DNA of 64,000 nt from Aphanothece saxicola GSE-SYN-MK-01-06B. GTDB lineage: Bacteria; Cyanobacteriota; Cyanobacteriia; PCC-6307; Cyanobiaceae. Each line of letters begins with the position of its first letter. The first letter of the stretch is position 1. The notes under the pieces were generated by a model. The model worked only from the letters and a program-made list of their open reading frames with translations. It did no database searches and was not told the origin of the DNA. Shown piece after piece: positions 18,005-27,900 of this stretch. The translations under genes were made by a program, and so were the position numbers. The stretch spans positions 1 through 64,000 of the forward strand of contig JAHHGT010000008.1 of the NCBI GenBank assembly GCA_019359745.1, written 5' to 3'.

Positions 18005-19144
18005 TTGGCCTCTTCTTCTCCTGTGGTTACCGAACCACAGTCTTCTTATCCAGACTCGCTGGAGCTCTCGCTCCTCGCCTTCCACCGCAACGTCGGCCCC
18101 ATCCGCAAGCAGTCGGAAGCCAAGTACGGCGCATTCGCGGATCTACGCACCGTCCTTGAGGCCATCACCCCGCACCTGCTGGATCAGGGCCTGGTGCTGA
18201 CGCAGAACATGGCGGAAGGCCCCGACGGCTCCTGCCTGCTGCGCACGGTGCTCACCCACGCGCCCAGCGGCGACGCGATCTCTTCGTCCTGCCCCATCCC
18301 CACCCTGCAGGGGCTGCTGGATCGGGTGCATCAGCTGCGGCAGGAGGCGTTGCAGCGCTTCCCCATCGACATGCCCCTGGCGGCCCTCGGCGCCCTGCCG
18401 CCCGTGCTGCCGCCGCGCCCTGCCGATGGCGACACGGCCCTGCCGCCCCTGCCACCGCGCCAGCCGGGCCTGCGGCTGGACGACCAGCTCAAGGGTCTCT
18501 ACACCCTGCTGGGGCAGCTGGGCACGACCACCAACCCCCTGCATTCCCTCGGCGGCACGGTCACCTACCTGCGCCGCTACCAGATCCTCTCGTTGCTCTG
18601 CCTGGCGGCGGAGGACAGCGACGGTGAGGCGGAGCGCCAGACGCCGCCGAGCACCAGCCAGCCCTCTCCCCAGGCGCCGCCCCTGGTGGCTGGGCCTGGG
18701 CCAGCCGCCGCACCCACCCGCCGCCGCCGTGCCGCGCCACCAGCCCAGGGCCACAGCCCGAGCCAGGGCCAACCATCAGGCCCGCGGCCTGCACCCACCC
18801 CGGCGCCGCCGGCAGCCGCCCCACCGCAGCCCCAGCAGGCACCCGGCCCAAGTGCACCGGAGGCGGCTCCTCAGGAGCCGTCTGCAGCCGCTGAGCCTGG
18901 GCCGGCCCAAGTGGAGGGTTCCGAGCCCCAAGGGGTGATTCCTGCCCTCACCCCCTCCGAGGTGCAGCAGCTGATCGGCGAGATCCGCTCGCTGCCGGTC
19001 GAGACCATCCCGCACCTGGTCAGCGCCTTCCGCCAGCAGTTCCGCCTGCCTGACCGGGCCCTGGTCTCCGACTACATCAGCACTGCTGAACATGCCGCCT
19101 TCATCCGGCAGCAGGTGGCCCAGCTCGCCCCGGCCATCGCCTGA
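18005..19144 (+). CDS. ERF-family single-strand annealing protein
   Basis: LRTVLEAITPHLLDQGLVLTQ and GGTVTYLRRYQILSLLCLAAEDSDGE are ERF-type signatures. Confidence 0.8.
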   Translation: MASSSPVVTEPQSSYPDSLELSLLAFHRNVGPIRKQSEAKYGAFADLRTVLEAITPHLLDQGLVLTQNMAEGPDGSCLLRTVLTHAPSGDAISSSCPIPTLQGLLDRVHQLRQEALQRFPIDMPLAALGALPPVLPPRPADGDTALPPLPPRQPGLRLDDQLKGLYTLLGQLGTTTNPLHSLGGTVTYLRRYQILSLLCLAAEDSDGEAERQTPPSTSQPSPQAPPLVAGPGPAAAPTRRRRAAPPAQGHSPSQGQPSGPRPAPTPAPPAAAPPQPQQAPGPSAPEAAPQEPSAAAEPGPAQVEGSEPQGVIPALTPSEVQQLIGEIRSLPVETIPHLVSAFRQQFRLPDRALVSDYISTAEHAAFIRQQVAQLAPAIA

Positions 19145-19167
19145 TCCTTCCCCGCGTTCGTTCCGCC

Positions 19168-19557
19168 ATGAGCCCCACCTCTCCAGAGCTGGACAGCCGA
19201 GCGCCAGCGCCTGCCGCACGCGACATCGACAGTGATCTGCTGCAGCAGGTGCTCCGCCATCCCACCGGTGCCGCCGGCTGGTTGCTGCAGCACCGCCAGG
19301 GCCAGCTGCACCAACAGTTCAGCGAGGCCCTCGCCCGGGTCTTGCTGGCCTGCCACGACACCGCCAAGCCTGGCGAGCTGACGCTCAAGATCCGCATCAG
19401 GCCCAACCCGGACGCTCCCCTCCAGGTGCTGATCAGTGATCAGGTGATCGCCAGACCACCGCAGCAGGCCACCACCAGGGCCTACCTGTTCCACCCCGAT
19501 GACCTGCGGCTGAGCGGGGAGGAGCCCGGCCAACTCTCGATTCCCCTCGCTGGCTGA
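19168..19557 (+). CDS. Hypothetical phage protein
   Basis: 129-aa ORF in a tightly packed + strand operon. Confidence 0.55.
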   Translation: MSPTSPELDSRAPAPAARDIDSDLLQQVLRHPTGAAGWLLQHRQGQLHQQFSEALARVLLACHDTAKPGELTLKIRIRPNPDAPLQVLISDQVIARPPQQATTRAYLFHPDDLRLSGEEPGQLSIPLAG

Positions 19558-19559
19558 CC

Positions 19560-19898
19560 ATGGCCCTTCCCAAGCTCACGGTGAAGCTCTTTCCCCCCAA
19601 ACCCGGCAAGTCCTATGCCGCTTCCGGGAATCTCACCATCGCAATCTCCGATGTTCATGCCTTCGCGGAATGGCTGCTCGGCCAGCAGGGCGAATACGAC
19701 GACTACCTGCAGCAGAACGTGGTGCGAATCCTGGCCTTTGAATATCACAACACCTCCCGCGGTGGCTCCACCTATCGAACGGTGCAGCTGCGCGATCCTG
19801 CCGACCTGGCGACACCCTCTCCCTCGCCTGGATCCCTGGATGGGCCGTACCTGGGAATACTTCCTAGTAACTCCTACGCCGACGAAGTTCCATTCTGA
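19560..19898 (+). CDS. Hypothetical phage protein
   Basis: 112-aa ORF immediately after upstream stop. Confidence 0.6.
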   Translation: MALPKLTVKLFPPKPGKSYAASGNLTIAISDVHAFAEWLLGQQGEYDDYLQQNVVRILAFEYHNTSRGGSTYRTVQLRDPADLATPSPSPGSLDGPYLGILPSNSYADEVPF

Positions 19899-19906
19899 GA
19901 TGCACC

Positions 19907-20131
19907 ATGGCAACCCATTCCCATCCCCCGGATCAGCAGCTCGTCCGCCGAGTCCTCGATGCTTTCGAGCGTGAGTTCTGGGCCGGCCACCACGATCGCG
20001 GCCGGCTGCTGGCCGCACCCCTGCGTGTGATCCACCAGGCGATCGACCCCGCCGAGGCCGCCGCCGGCCACATCGAGGAGCTGCTGGCCGCCCTGGAAGG
20101 GAATGAGCCGCGACCAGCCCCGCAGGGTTAG
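19907..20131 (+). CDS. Small hypothetical protein
   Basis: 74-aa ORF, operon position. Confidence 0.45.
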   Translation: MATHSHPPDQQLVRRVLDAFEREFWAGHHDRGRLLAAPLRVIHQAIDPAEAAAGHIEELLAALEGNEPRPAPQG

Positions 20132-20251
20132 CCAGGCCGCCCTCCCCTTCCCCGTGCCTGCCATGCCGATGCGACCCGACAACCAGACCCTCGAGGCCGC
20201 AACGCGGCAAGCGGCAGCACCGGTGTTGCCGCCGGCGCGCGGTGCCGGCCC

Positions 20252-20425
20252 ATGAGCACGTCTGCGGCCCCAACACCGGCCCCATCCGCCTGGGAGTGCC
20301 GCGAGTGCCTCTGGCTGCTCAACCCCAGCCAGCGGGAGGTGCTGCGGCTTCAGGACGCCCGCTGCCCTGGCTGCGGCCGCGCGCTCGGTGCCTTCCGCCC
20401 CATCCACCCCACCCCTTTCCGCTGA
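20252..20425 (+). CDS. 57-aa zinc-ribbon-like protein (below ORF track cutoff)
   Basis: MSTSAAPTPAPSAWECRECLWLLNPSQREVLRLQDARCPGCGRALGAFRPIHPTPFR*; two CxxC pairs; stop overlaps next ATG (TGATG). Confidence 0.6.
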   Translation: MSTSAAPTPAPSAWECRECLWLLNPSQREVLRLQDARCPGCGRALGAFRPIHPTPFR

Positions 20426-20841
20426 TGCTCCGCCTGCTGATCCGCTCCCATCCGCCCCAGGAGCTGCTGCCCCGCCACTACGGGCTGGTGGTCACCGACT
20501 GCTACCGCCACCGGCTGCTGGTGGCGCCGATCCCGCTCAACCTCGCCTTCCGCTGGCTGCTGGAGCTCTGGCTGCGGTTGCGCAACCCTGTGCCCCCGGA
20601 CCAGCTGGACCGGCTGGCGAGCCGCTTTCTCTACGCCCAGGCCTACCGCGAGGGCTTCCGTTCCGGCAACGCCGCCCGCTATCCGCCCGGCACCGCCTTG
20701 GTCTTCACCCGAGCGACCAAGGACACCGTCGTGGCGGCCTGGGGCGTTCACGTCGATGCCGAGGAGCTGGCCCAGCGGGTGCTCACCGCCGCCATCCGCA
20801 GCGGGCCGGATCGCCGCAATGCCCACGCAACCGGTCTGTGA
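20425..20841 (+). CDS. Hypothetical phage protein
   Basis: MLRLLIRSHPPQ...; TGATG coupling on both sides; start trimmed from 20242. Confidence 0.55.
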   Translation: MLRLLIRSHPPQELLPRHYGLVVTDCYRHRLLVAPIPLNLAFRWLLELWLRLRNPVPPDQLDRLASRFLYAQAYREGFRSGNAARYPPGTALVFTRATKDTVVAAWGVHVDAEELAQRVLTAAIRSGPDRRNAHATGL

Positions 20842-21545
20842 TGGCGCTCGCGCTCTCGACGCTGCTGCTGCTGGACTGCGAAACCACCGGCCTGGAGGTG
20901 GGGACCGATGCGCTCTGCGAGATCGGCGCCGTGCTCTTCTCGGTGCCCCACCGGGCGGTGCTGCAGCAGCTCTCCTTCCTTCTGCCTGTCGCCACCAACG
21001 GCGCCGAGGCGATCAACGGCATCGACGCCGCCCTGACCCAGGCGCCCCAGCCCCGCACTGAGGCCGCCGCCCTGTTCCGGGCCATGCTCAATGCCGCCGA
21101 CGCGGTCGTCTGCCACAACGCCTCCTTCGATCAGCCCTGGATCGAGCGCTGGCTGGCCGCCGCCGGCCTCGCCACAACCGAGGACCAGGGCAAGCCCTGG
21201 ATCTGCACCTGCGAAGGCATCAGCTGGGCTGGCCTGCGGTCCAGCCCGTCGCTGGCCGCCCTGGCCCTGGCCCATGGCATCCCGGTCTGGGCGGCGCACC
21301 GGGCGCTGACTGACTGCATCTACCTGGCCCAGATCCTGGAGCGCGATCCGCAGCTCGAGGAGCACCTGGCGGAAGGACTCCAGCCGCGCCTGCTGGTGGC
21401 GGCCGATCTGCCCTTCTCCCGCAAGGACGAGGCCAAGGAGGCCGGGTTCCGCTGGCTGCCGGAGGCCAAGCAGTGGCAACGCCGCTGCACTGCGGCCCAG
21501 ATCGAGGCCCTGCCGTTTCCCGTCATCCCGCTGGAGCCCAGCTGA
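20841..21545 (+). CDS. DnaQ-like (DEDD) 3'-5' exonuclease
   Basis: LLLDCETTGLEVGTDALCEIGAVLF, INGI, VCHNASFDQPW, HRALTDC are Exo I-III motifs; start trimmed from ORF at 20388. Confidence 0.85.
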   Translation: MALALSTLLLLDCETTGLEVGTDALCEIGAVLFSVPHRAVLQQLSFLLPVATNGAEAINGIDAALTQAPQPRTEAAALFRAMLNAADAVVCHNASFDQPWIERWLAAAGLATTEDQGKPWICTCEGISWAGLRSSPSLAALALAHGIPVWAAHRALTDCIYLAQILERDPQLEEHLAEGLQPRLLVAADLPFSRKDEAKEAGFRWLPEAKQWQRRCTAAQIEALPFPVIPLEPS

Positions 21546-22033
21546 TTCCCCGCGGCACGGAAGGCCCCTCGGCCGACCATCCCCAGGGCCCGCAGGCCAT
21601 CGGGACGTTCCACCGAACAGGGCCAGCAGCCCAGCTCACGCCCACTCGATGGCCCCATCAACGCCAGGATCCATGGCCATGACGGACTTGTAGGGAGCGC
21701 TAAGCCAGTAGCGGCACCGCCAGGGGCTGGGTCTGGCCACAGCCGCCCTGCGGGCGCCGGGCCACCGCAGCCGCGGGCGAGACGCCCTGCCGCCGTGACC
21801 CAACCGCCCCAGCCCGGCGGCGGCGATGCGCTCTTTCATCGCCAGCGCCAGGGTCGGTGACCGCGCAGCGGCCTCGCCGACTCGCACGGCCCTGGCGCGG
21901 CGTGACACGCTGACGCACCGCTGCCTGGCGGCAGCATTGCTGTTCGCTACTGGCTGAATCCTGTAGCCTGTGGGTCGCTAACCGCTACTCTTTTACGGCT
22001 ACCGAACCCGCTACGGCTGAACCCCGCCAGCAG

Positions 22034-22573
22034 GTGCGTGCCGCCCTGCAGCTGGCCCTTGGTGAGATCGAGGCCTCCTACCGCGATGCCGCCATCGAAG
22101 CCCTGCGCGATTCGGCTCCCCAGGAAGACGACGACGGCAACCCGGCCTGGCCAGCCCCGCAGAAGCCCAGGCGCAAGCGCGGTTTGCCCGATGGTGTCGG
22201 CCAGCGGTTCCCCAACCAGTCCCAATCTCCACGGCCCACACGGGCGGAGATTGAGCAACGCCTGGCGCAGCTCCAGCTCTGGCTGGCCCAGCGGCAGCCG
22301 ACCCTGTTCATCCGCGACCAGGCGGCCCTGCTCTGGGGCATGTCCTCCTACTGCACCCTCAAGAAGTACCTCCGCGTGGCCCGCTCGCGGATGGTCGAGG
22401 AGCTGGTGGACGACCGCCTCATGCACCAGGCCGAGCAGATCTACGCCCTGATGGACGTGGCCCGGCGTGCTGCTGATGCCGAGCAGTTCAGCGCCGCCGT
22501 GGGTGCCCACCGCGTGATTTGCGAGATCGCCGGGATGCTGCGCGCGCCGATCAAGCCGCCCTCTGCCGCCTGA
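22034..22573 (+). CDS. Putative terminase small subunit
   Basis: 179-aa helical protein overlapping the start of the large-terminase-like gene (TGATG). Confidence 0.5.
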   Translation: MRAALQLALGEIEASYRDAAIEALRDSAPQEDDDGNPAWPAPQKPRRKRGLPDGVGQRFPNQSQSPRPTRAEIEQRLAQLQLWLAQRQPTLFIRDQAALLWGMSSYCTLKKYLRVARSRMVEELVDDRLMHQAEQIYALMDVARRAADAEQFSAAVGAHRVICEIAGMLRAPIKPPSAA

Positions 22574-24186
22574 TGCCGGCCCCTCTCGCCACGGTTTCCG
22601 TCCCCACGGACCCGACCGTTCTGCGCCCGGGGGCGATCGCCGCTGGCGGCCTGCTCGTCTCCCCCACCCACGGCGACCCCTGGCGGGATTGCGGGCTGCT
22701 GGGCCTCCGCGATCCGGCCCTGGCCCAGCAGGGCCTGGCGCCCCTCAGCCTGGAGGGCTTCATCGCCGAGGCCTTCCCCGCCTACGGCTTTCACCGCTGG
22801 GCGCTGGTGCTCATCGCCCTGCTGCAGCAGATCGCCGATGGCGAGCTCTCGCGCCTGATCGTCACCTGTCCGCCGCGCCTGGGGAAATCGCTGCTGATCT
22901 CCAAGCTCTTCCTCGCCTATTTCGTCTACCGCCACCCGCACCTGTTCGCCGCCATCGCCTCCTACTCGGGCGAACTGGCTTACGCCCACTCGCGCGAGGC
23001 GCGGCACTTCTATCGCGCCACCGGCAACCCACTCTCAAAGGATTCGGCCGCCGTCGGCAACTGGCTCACCCCCAGCCGCGGCGGCTGCATCGCCGCCGGT
23101 GTGGACGGCCCCTTCAACGGCAAGGGCTACTCGCTCGGCATCATCGATGACCCCTACAAGGGGCCCCACGACGCCGGCTCCCCCCGGGTGCGTGCGCGCA
23201 TCGTCGAGTGGCTGCGCTCGGTCTGGTTCCTGCGGGCCGAACCCTCCTTCATCGACGCCGGCAGCGGCGCCCTGCAGCGCAACCTTTCGGCCCAGGTGAT
23301 CGTCCTCACCCGCTGGGACCACGAGGACATGGTCGGCTGGTTGCTGGCCGAGGAGCTGGGCGACGCGCCCCAGGGCTGGCATGTGCTGGACCTGCCGGCG
23401 ATCGCCGAGCACCCCAGTGATCGACCTGCCTACCCGCCTTCGGTCACCGTTGAGCCCGACTGGCGCCGCCCCGGGGAGGCCCTCTGCCCGGAGCGCTTCC
23501 CCCTGCAGGAACTGCTCAAGATTCGCCACCGCACCGGCGCCTTCTGGTGGTCGGCCCTCTACCAGCAGCGGCCCAGCCCCACCAAGGGGGGCATCTTCCA
23601 GCGGGCCTGGATCCAGCCGCCCTTCCAGCGGCAGCAGCGCCGCCGCTTTGCGCCGCTCGTCCTCTCCTGCGACCTGACCTTCAAGGATGAGGACGACAGC
23701 TGCTACTGCGGCTTCGTGCTGATGGGCCTGCTGGCGCCGGATCCCGGCGGGCCCCAGAAGCTGGAGATCGAGGTGCTCTGGGCGGTGCGCAAGCGGCTCG
23801 GGCTGCCCGGCACCATCCACTTCCTGCTGGCCGCCAGCGCAGCTTTGCAGAAGCAGGGCCTGCGGCCCCATGCGGTGCTGGTGGAGGACGCCGCCAACGG
23901 CCCGGCCGTCGTTCAGGTGCTGCGGCGCAAGATCCGCGGCCTGCTGCCCATCCCGCCCCGCGGCAGCAAGGAGCTGCGCGCCCATGCCGTCGCGCCGCTG
24001 CTGGAATCGGGCCAGGTGGCCTTCCACCACCGCGCCGAACCCCTCAGTGAGGAACTGCCCCGTTTCCCCAAGGGCAGCAAGGACCTCACCGATGCCTTCT
24101 GCCACGGCGCCCTCTGGCTGGAGGAGCGCTACTGGAAAGGCCTCGGCGTCCAGGAGGCGCCGGTGCCGCTGCTGCTCTCGCGCTGA
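22573..24186 (+). CDS. Phage terminase large subunit-like protein
   Basis: LIVTCPPRLGKSLLIS Walker A, YSLGIIDDPYKG Walker B, LSCDLTFKD and VLVEDAANG nuclease motifs. Confidence 0.9.
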   Translation: MPAPLATVSVPTDPTVLRPGAIAAGGLLVSPTHGDPWRDCGLLGLRDPALAQQGLAPLSLEGFIAEAFPAYGFHRWALVLIALLQQIADGELSRLIVTCPPRLGKSLLISKLFLAYFVYRHPHLFAAIASYSGELAYAHSREARHFYRATGNPLSKDSAAVGNWLTPSRGGCIAAGVDGPFNGKGYSLGIIDDPYKGPHDAGSPRVRARIVEWLRSVWFLRAEPSFIDAGSGALQRNLSAQVIVLTRWDHEDMVGWLLAEELGDAPQGWHVLDLPAIAEHPSDRPAYPPSVTVEPDWRRPGEALCPERFPLQELLKIRHRTGAFWWSALYQQRPSPTKGGIFQRAWIQPPFQRQQRRRFAPLVLSCDLTFKDEDDSCYCGFVLMGLLAPDPGGPQKLEIEVLWAVRKRLGLPGTIHFLLAASAALQKQGLRPHAVLVEDAANGPAVVQVLRRKIRGLLPIPPRGSKELRAHAVAPLLESGQVAFHHRAEPLSEELPRFPKGSKDLTDAFCHGALWLEERYWKGLGVQEAPVPLLLSR

Positions 24187-24707
24187 TGGTCCGGCAGCTC
24201 TCCCTCTTCGATCCGCCCCCTGCGGCTGAGCACTCCGCGGGTGAGCACCTGCAAGCGCCGCAGCGGTCGCAACCACCACGCCGCCGCCGTGCCCTGCACC
24301 CCCGAGCGGCCGCCCACGCCCTGGCGCTGCAGCACCTCGATCTGGCCGACACGATCGCCGGCAACTTCGCCCGCCGCACCGTCCACCCGTTCGAGGATCT
24401 GCGCCAGGTGGCGATCATCGGGCTGCTCAAGGCCGCCGAGCGCTTCAATCCCACCGGCGGGCGACAGTTTCGTCCCTACGGCCGCACCTACGCCAACGGC
24501 GAGATCATGCACTACCTGCGTGATTCGGGCTTCGCGATCAAGGTGCCGCCCACCTGGCGGGATCTGCATGCCAGCGGGCAGAAGCTGCTGCGACAGGGCA
24601 CCGCACCCGCCCAGGTTCCCCAGAAGCTCGGCATCAGCCCCGAGCGCTGGCAGGAGATTCAGGAGGCCTGCTCGATCACCGTTGTGGCCCTGCCGCCCGA
24701 GACCTGA
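24186..24707 (+). CDS. Sigma-70 family RNA polymerase sigma factor (region 2/3 type)
   Basis: HPFEDLRQVAIIGLLKAAERFNPTGGRQFRPYGRTYANGEIMHYLRDSGFAIKVPPTWRDL; TGATG overlap with terminase. Confidence 0.8.
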   Translation: MVRQLSLFDPPPAAEHSAGEHLQAPQRSQPPRRRRALHPRAAAHALALQHLDLADTIAGNFARRTVHPFEDLRQVAIIGLLKAAERFNPTGGRQFRPYGRTYANGEIMHYLRDSGFAIKVPPTWRDLHASGQKLLRQGTAPAQVPQKLGISPERWQEIQEACSITVVALPPET

Positions 24708-24732
24708 GACGGATGGCGATCGCTAGAACGCT

Positions 24733-24791
24733 CCGCATCACCTGCGGGCGAAATCGGGCAACGCCCGCTGAAGCCGGTCAGGTGCATGCGG
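24733..24791. other. Nested inverted repeat / structured hairpin
   Basis: CCGCATCACCTG...CAGGTGCATGCGG outer stem (one bulge), CGGGCG...CGCCCG inner stem. Confidence 0.6.
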
Positions 24792-24949
24792 ATGTTACGT
24801 GGCACTTGGGTTGAGGAAAATCATGAATATCCCCCCTAGACCGAAAACAGCTTGTCCGAAGCTAAGGGAGCCGCGCAGGGCAATCAGAGTGGTATGCGGC
24901 AGGCACCGAACTCAAATATGGCTGGTGGAATGATTAACGGCGGGATCGA

Positions 24950-27900
24950 TCAGCCAACAGGTTCGCCTTCGTTACCATCAACGTCTGAGTCATCGTCCTC
25001 GTCATAGCTCCTGTTTCGCAGTTCCCTATCGGCCTCTGCGCGGCGTAGTTCTGAAGCGATCCGAAGGTCAAGCGCCGCGATATGCTTTCTGGCGAATGCT
25101 TTAACCGCCGGCCGATCGTCTGCCAGCCATTCCGTCAAGGATTGCTTCTTGGCCCGCCATGCTTCCGCAAAGCCCAATTCACCAGAGACCACACCAGTGC
25201 TGTCGATGCTGACCAAGACCCCTCTCATTTTGCGAGGGTCATCTGGAAACCGCGACACAATCTCCTTCAGGACAACGTAGGTGGAAGTCTCACCGTCATA
25301 GTTCTGGAGAATCGCCAGTGCGAAATCTGCCTCAGTATCGCTGCCGGTCTTTACCAACTCGGCGAGCCCGGCAGTGAACCCCGGGGTGCAATTGGGAAAC
25401 GCACAACTGAGCAGGTGCCCCCCTCGAAACCGGAATAGCTCCCGGTCTCGGGCAAACCAGGAGAGTCCCTTGCTGATCGCCAGTTGCGGGTGCTTCGAGA
25501 GCTCCTGTTCCAGGCCATGAAACTGGAACGGCACTACCTCGAAGTGTTCTTCGTCCTCGCCTCCGGCAGCCCCTCGGGCGAGCCGAGCTCCAAAGAAGTC
25601 CCAGACTGCCTCCGGCTGGCGCTCGGCCAGCCGAACCAAAACGCGCTCGACCCTAGAGTCCACTTGGCGGAGATAGCTCAGACTTTGCAGGACTTGCGCA
25701 GTCCTCTCTGGAGTTAACTCTTCATAGAACTTTGTGGCCTTTTGCAGAAACCACGCTCCGAAGACCCAGCGGGGGTCTTGTCGGCCATTCAGAAAGGTCA
25801 GCGCCTCACAAACGATAATGTCGGCGTCTGCGATCTTTTCAGTCCCATAATGTTCAATGGCTAACAGCAGACATTCGATGACCGCTATTGGGTCGTCTTT
25901 CTCAATCGCGCGCTGCAGTAGGCGCGCCGAAAGATCAGACTGCTTAACATCAGAATAGCGAAGGTGACGTACTACGCCTGCCAGATTCCTGGCAGACTCT
26001 AGCTCAATCTCCAAGTTTCGCTTATAGATATCGCATCGGCCGCTTAGTGCCAGTCCATTGAGGAATCCGGGAAGGAAGTTGCGCAGGTCGTCCGAGGCCT
26101 TTTCAAGGAACCTATCGGCCACTTCGGGCCTATTCTCAGCGAGCTTGCTGATAAAACTGCCGAAAACGAGGAAGGTGGAATGATCGTCGGACTTGGTTTC
26201 CGCGCAACGTGCAATCAGGTCGAACCAATAACTCTCGTTCGCCACATTAATCTCGTCAATGTAGCGGTTAGCTTCCCCGCGTCGATAATCGTCGGCTCCC
26301 GTATAGGCGAACTCCCTATCAGTCCAGTGACCGGGGAAAACGGATTCAAACCCTACCAAAATCTTGTATCGGAGAAACCGCTCACCGGCGTTGATGGTGT
26401 CGCGGTACGTACAGATTGCGGCCATGAGTGCCTCGGCTTCGGCTTGACAATCGAAGCAATTATCCGGATGTTCAGTAAGATCCTTCGCCCGGAAGTAGTC
26501 GTAGAGAAATCGGTGCTCCAAGTGCTGCAGGAGCTCATAGCTCTCAGCCTCAGCACGTTCCGTCACGAAGTTTATAATGCGAGTAGCATCCTTGAGCGTG
26601 GTAGCCAGAAGCTCACTGGAATACTGCGTCTTATTTGGGGTCCTTGTTGCTGCTTCTAGGGCAAAGAGGACTGCGCGCTTCTGCACATCATCGGTCGATC
26701 GATCATAAGCTGCGAAAAGGGCATTGATCGCCTTGTCGCGCACCTCGCTTAAGTGATTCGATGCGGGTACGGTGCCCGTCCTGAAGATTACGGAGTCCGC
26801 CTTCCACTCAGCACCGGTGATGTCCAATTGAATTGCTTCGGTCCAGACGGTAAGGGCGATGGGGCGAATTCTGTCCACCTCAGAATTGCTCATTACGGCA
26901 AGGTGATCTACCAATGCCATCTGGAGCATCGGCCCTACCTGATTGTAGGCGTCGATATTGTACTCTGACAGGATTTTTACAGCGTTCAGAACCTGGCGGC
27001 GAGTATCATCACTTGGCTCGTCCCGATAAATGTCGATTAGCAGTTGCAGCGTTCCAATAACGTCGGAGTAGCGGAGACTCTCAACGATCTTTAATACAAG
27101 CTTCGTCACCGCATCGGCCTTGAAGCCCTCCATATTCCCGTAGGTAGTCTCTATTGGAACGGGCTCCGTGCGGCGCGCGGCCTTGACTACCCTAAGTAGA
27201 GGATCTTTTAATCCCTCGTAGGCTGCCGCCAGATCATCGTAATTCGGGATAGCGTAGTCATTCAATCCTGACAGAATCTCGTAGCGCACGTTGTTGTTCT
27301 GCGCATTGTCTAGCAGGCTGGGGATGTCCTTGTCGAAGAGCTCTTTACCCTGGAGGACCCGTTCATACTCCTGCTGAGCCTTCTGCATCTCGAAGCCAGC
27401 CGGGATCAGATACTTGTCCATGATGCGCTTAAATCGGCGGGCGATGTCTTGCATAGCTTTCCCGCCATAGCTATCGCCCAGCCCGTCTTTGTAGAGAATG
27501 TTGTGGGAGGTCTCGGACCAAGCGTGGTTGAGAATAGTCTGAACTTGAATTTCACAGCGCAGGCCATCGAACTTCTCATATTCGGGAAGGCGAATACGAT
27601 CCTCACGAAGCCGCACAGTGTAGTGAACAGCACGGTATTGTGCACCCTTGTTTTCAGGAGTGGGGTGGTGGATCTTGGTCGAGTCCTCCTCGATTTCGAA
27701 ATTGTCGCGGATCAGTGGCGAAGCAAGGAATCTGTCAACGTCATTGTTGGTGTAGAAGATAAGCCGGGCGCCGGCAAGATCGCGCCTGTCAAGCTCCAGC
27801 GTCTCTGTGTCCAGTTTGCCCGCCTCGCCTAGGCGGCGCCGCACGCTTTCGATCGTTTTTGCACGGCACTGAACTGACTGGGGTTGAGGCAGATTATCGG

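Noticed and set aside
12815-24700. Dozens of long antisense/overlapping ORFs in GC-rich phage DNA (for example 15135-15794 -, 16789-17958 -, 23035-24279 -)
   Set aside because: Low-complexity R/G/P/A-rich translations mirror a better supported frame; stop codons are simply rare at this GC.
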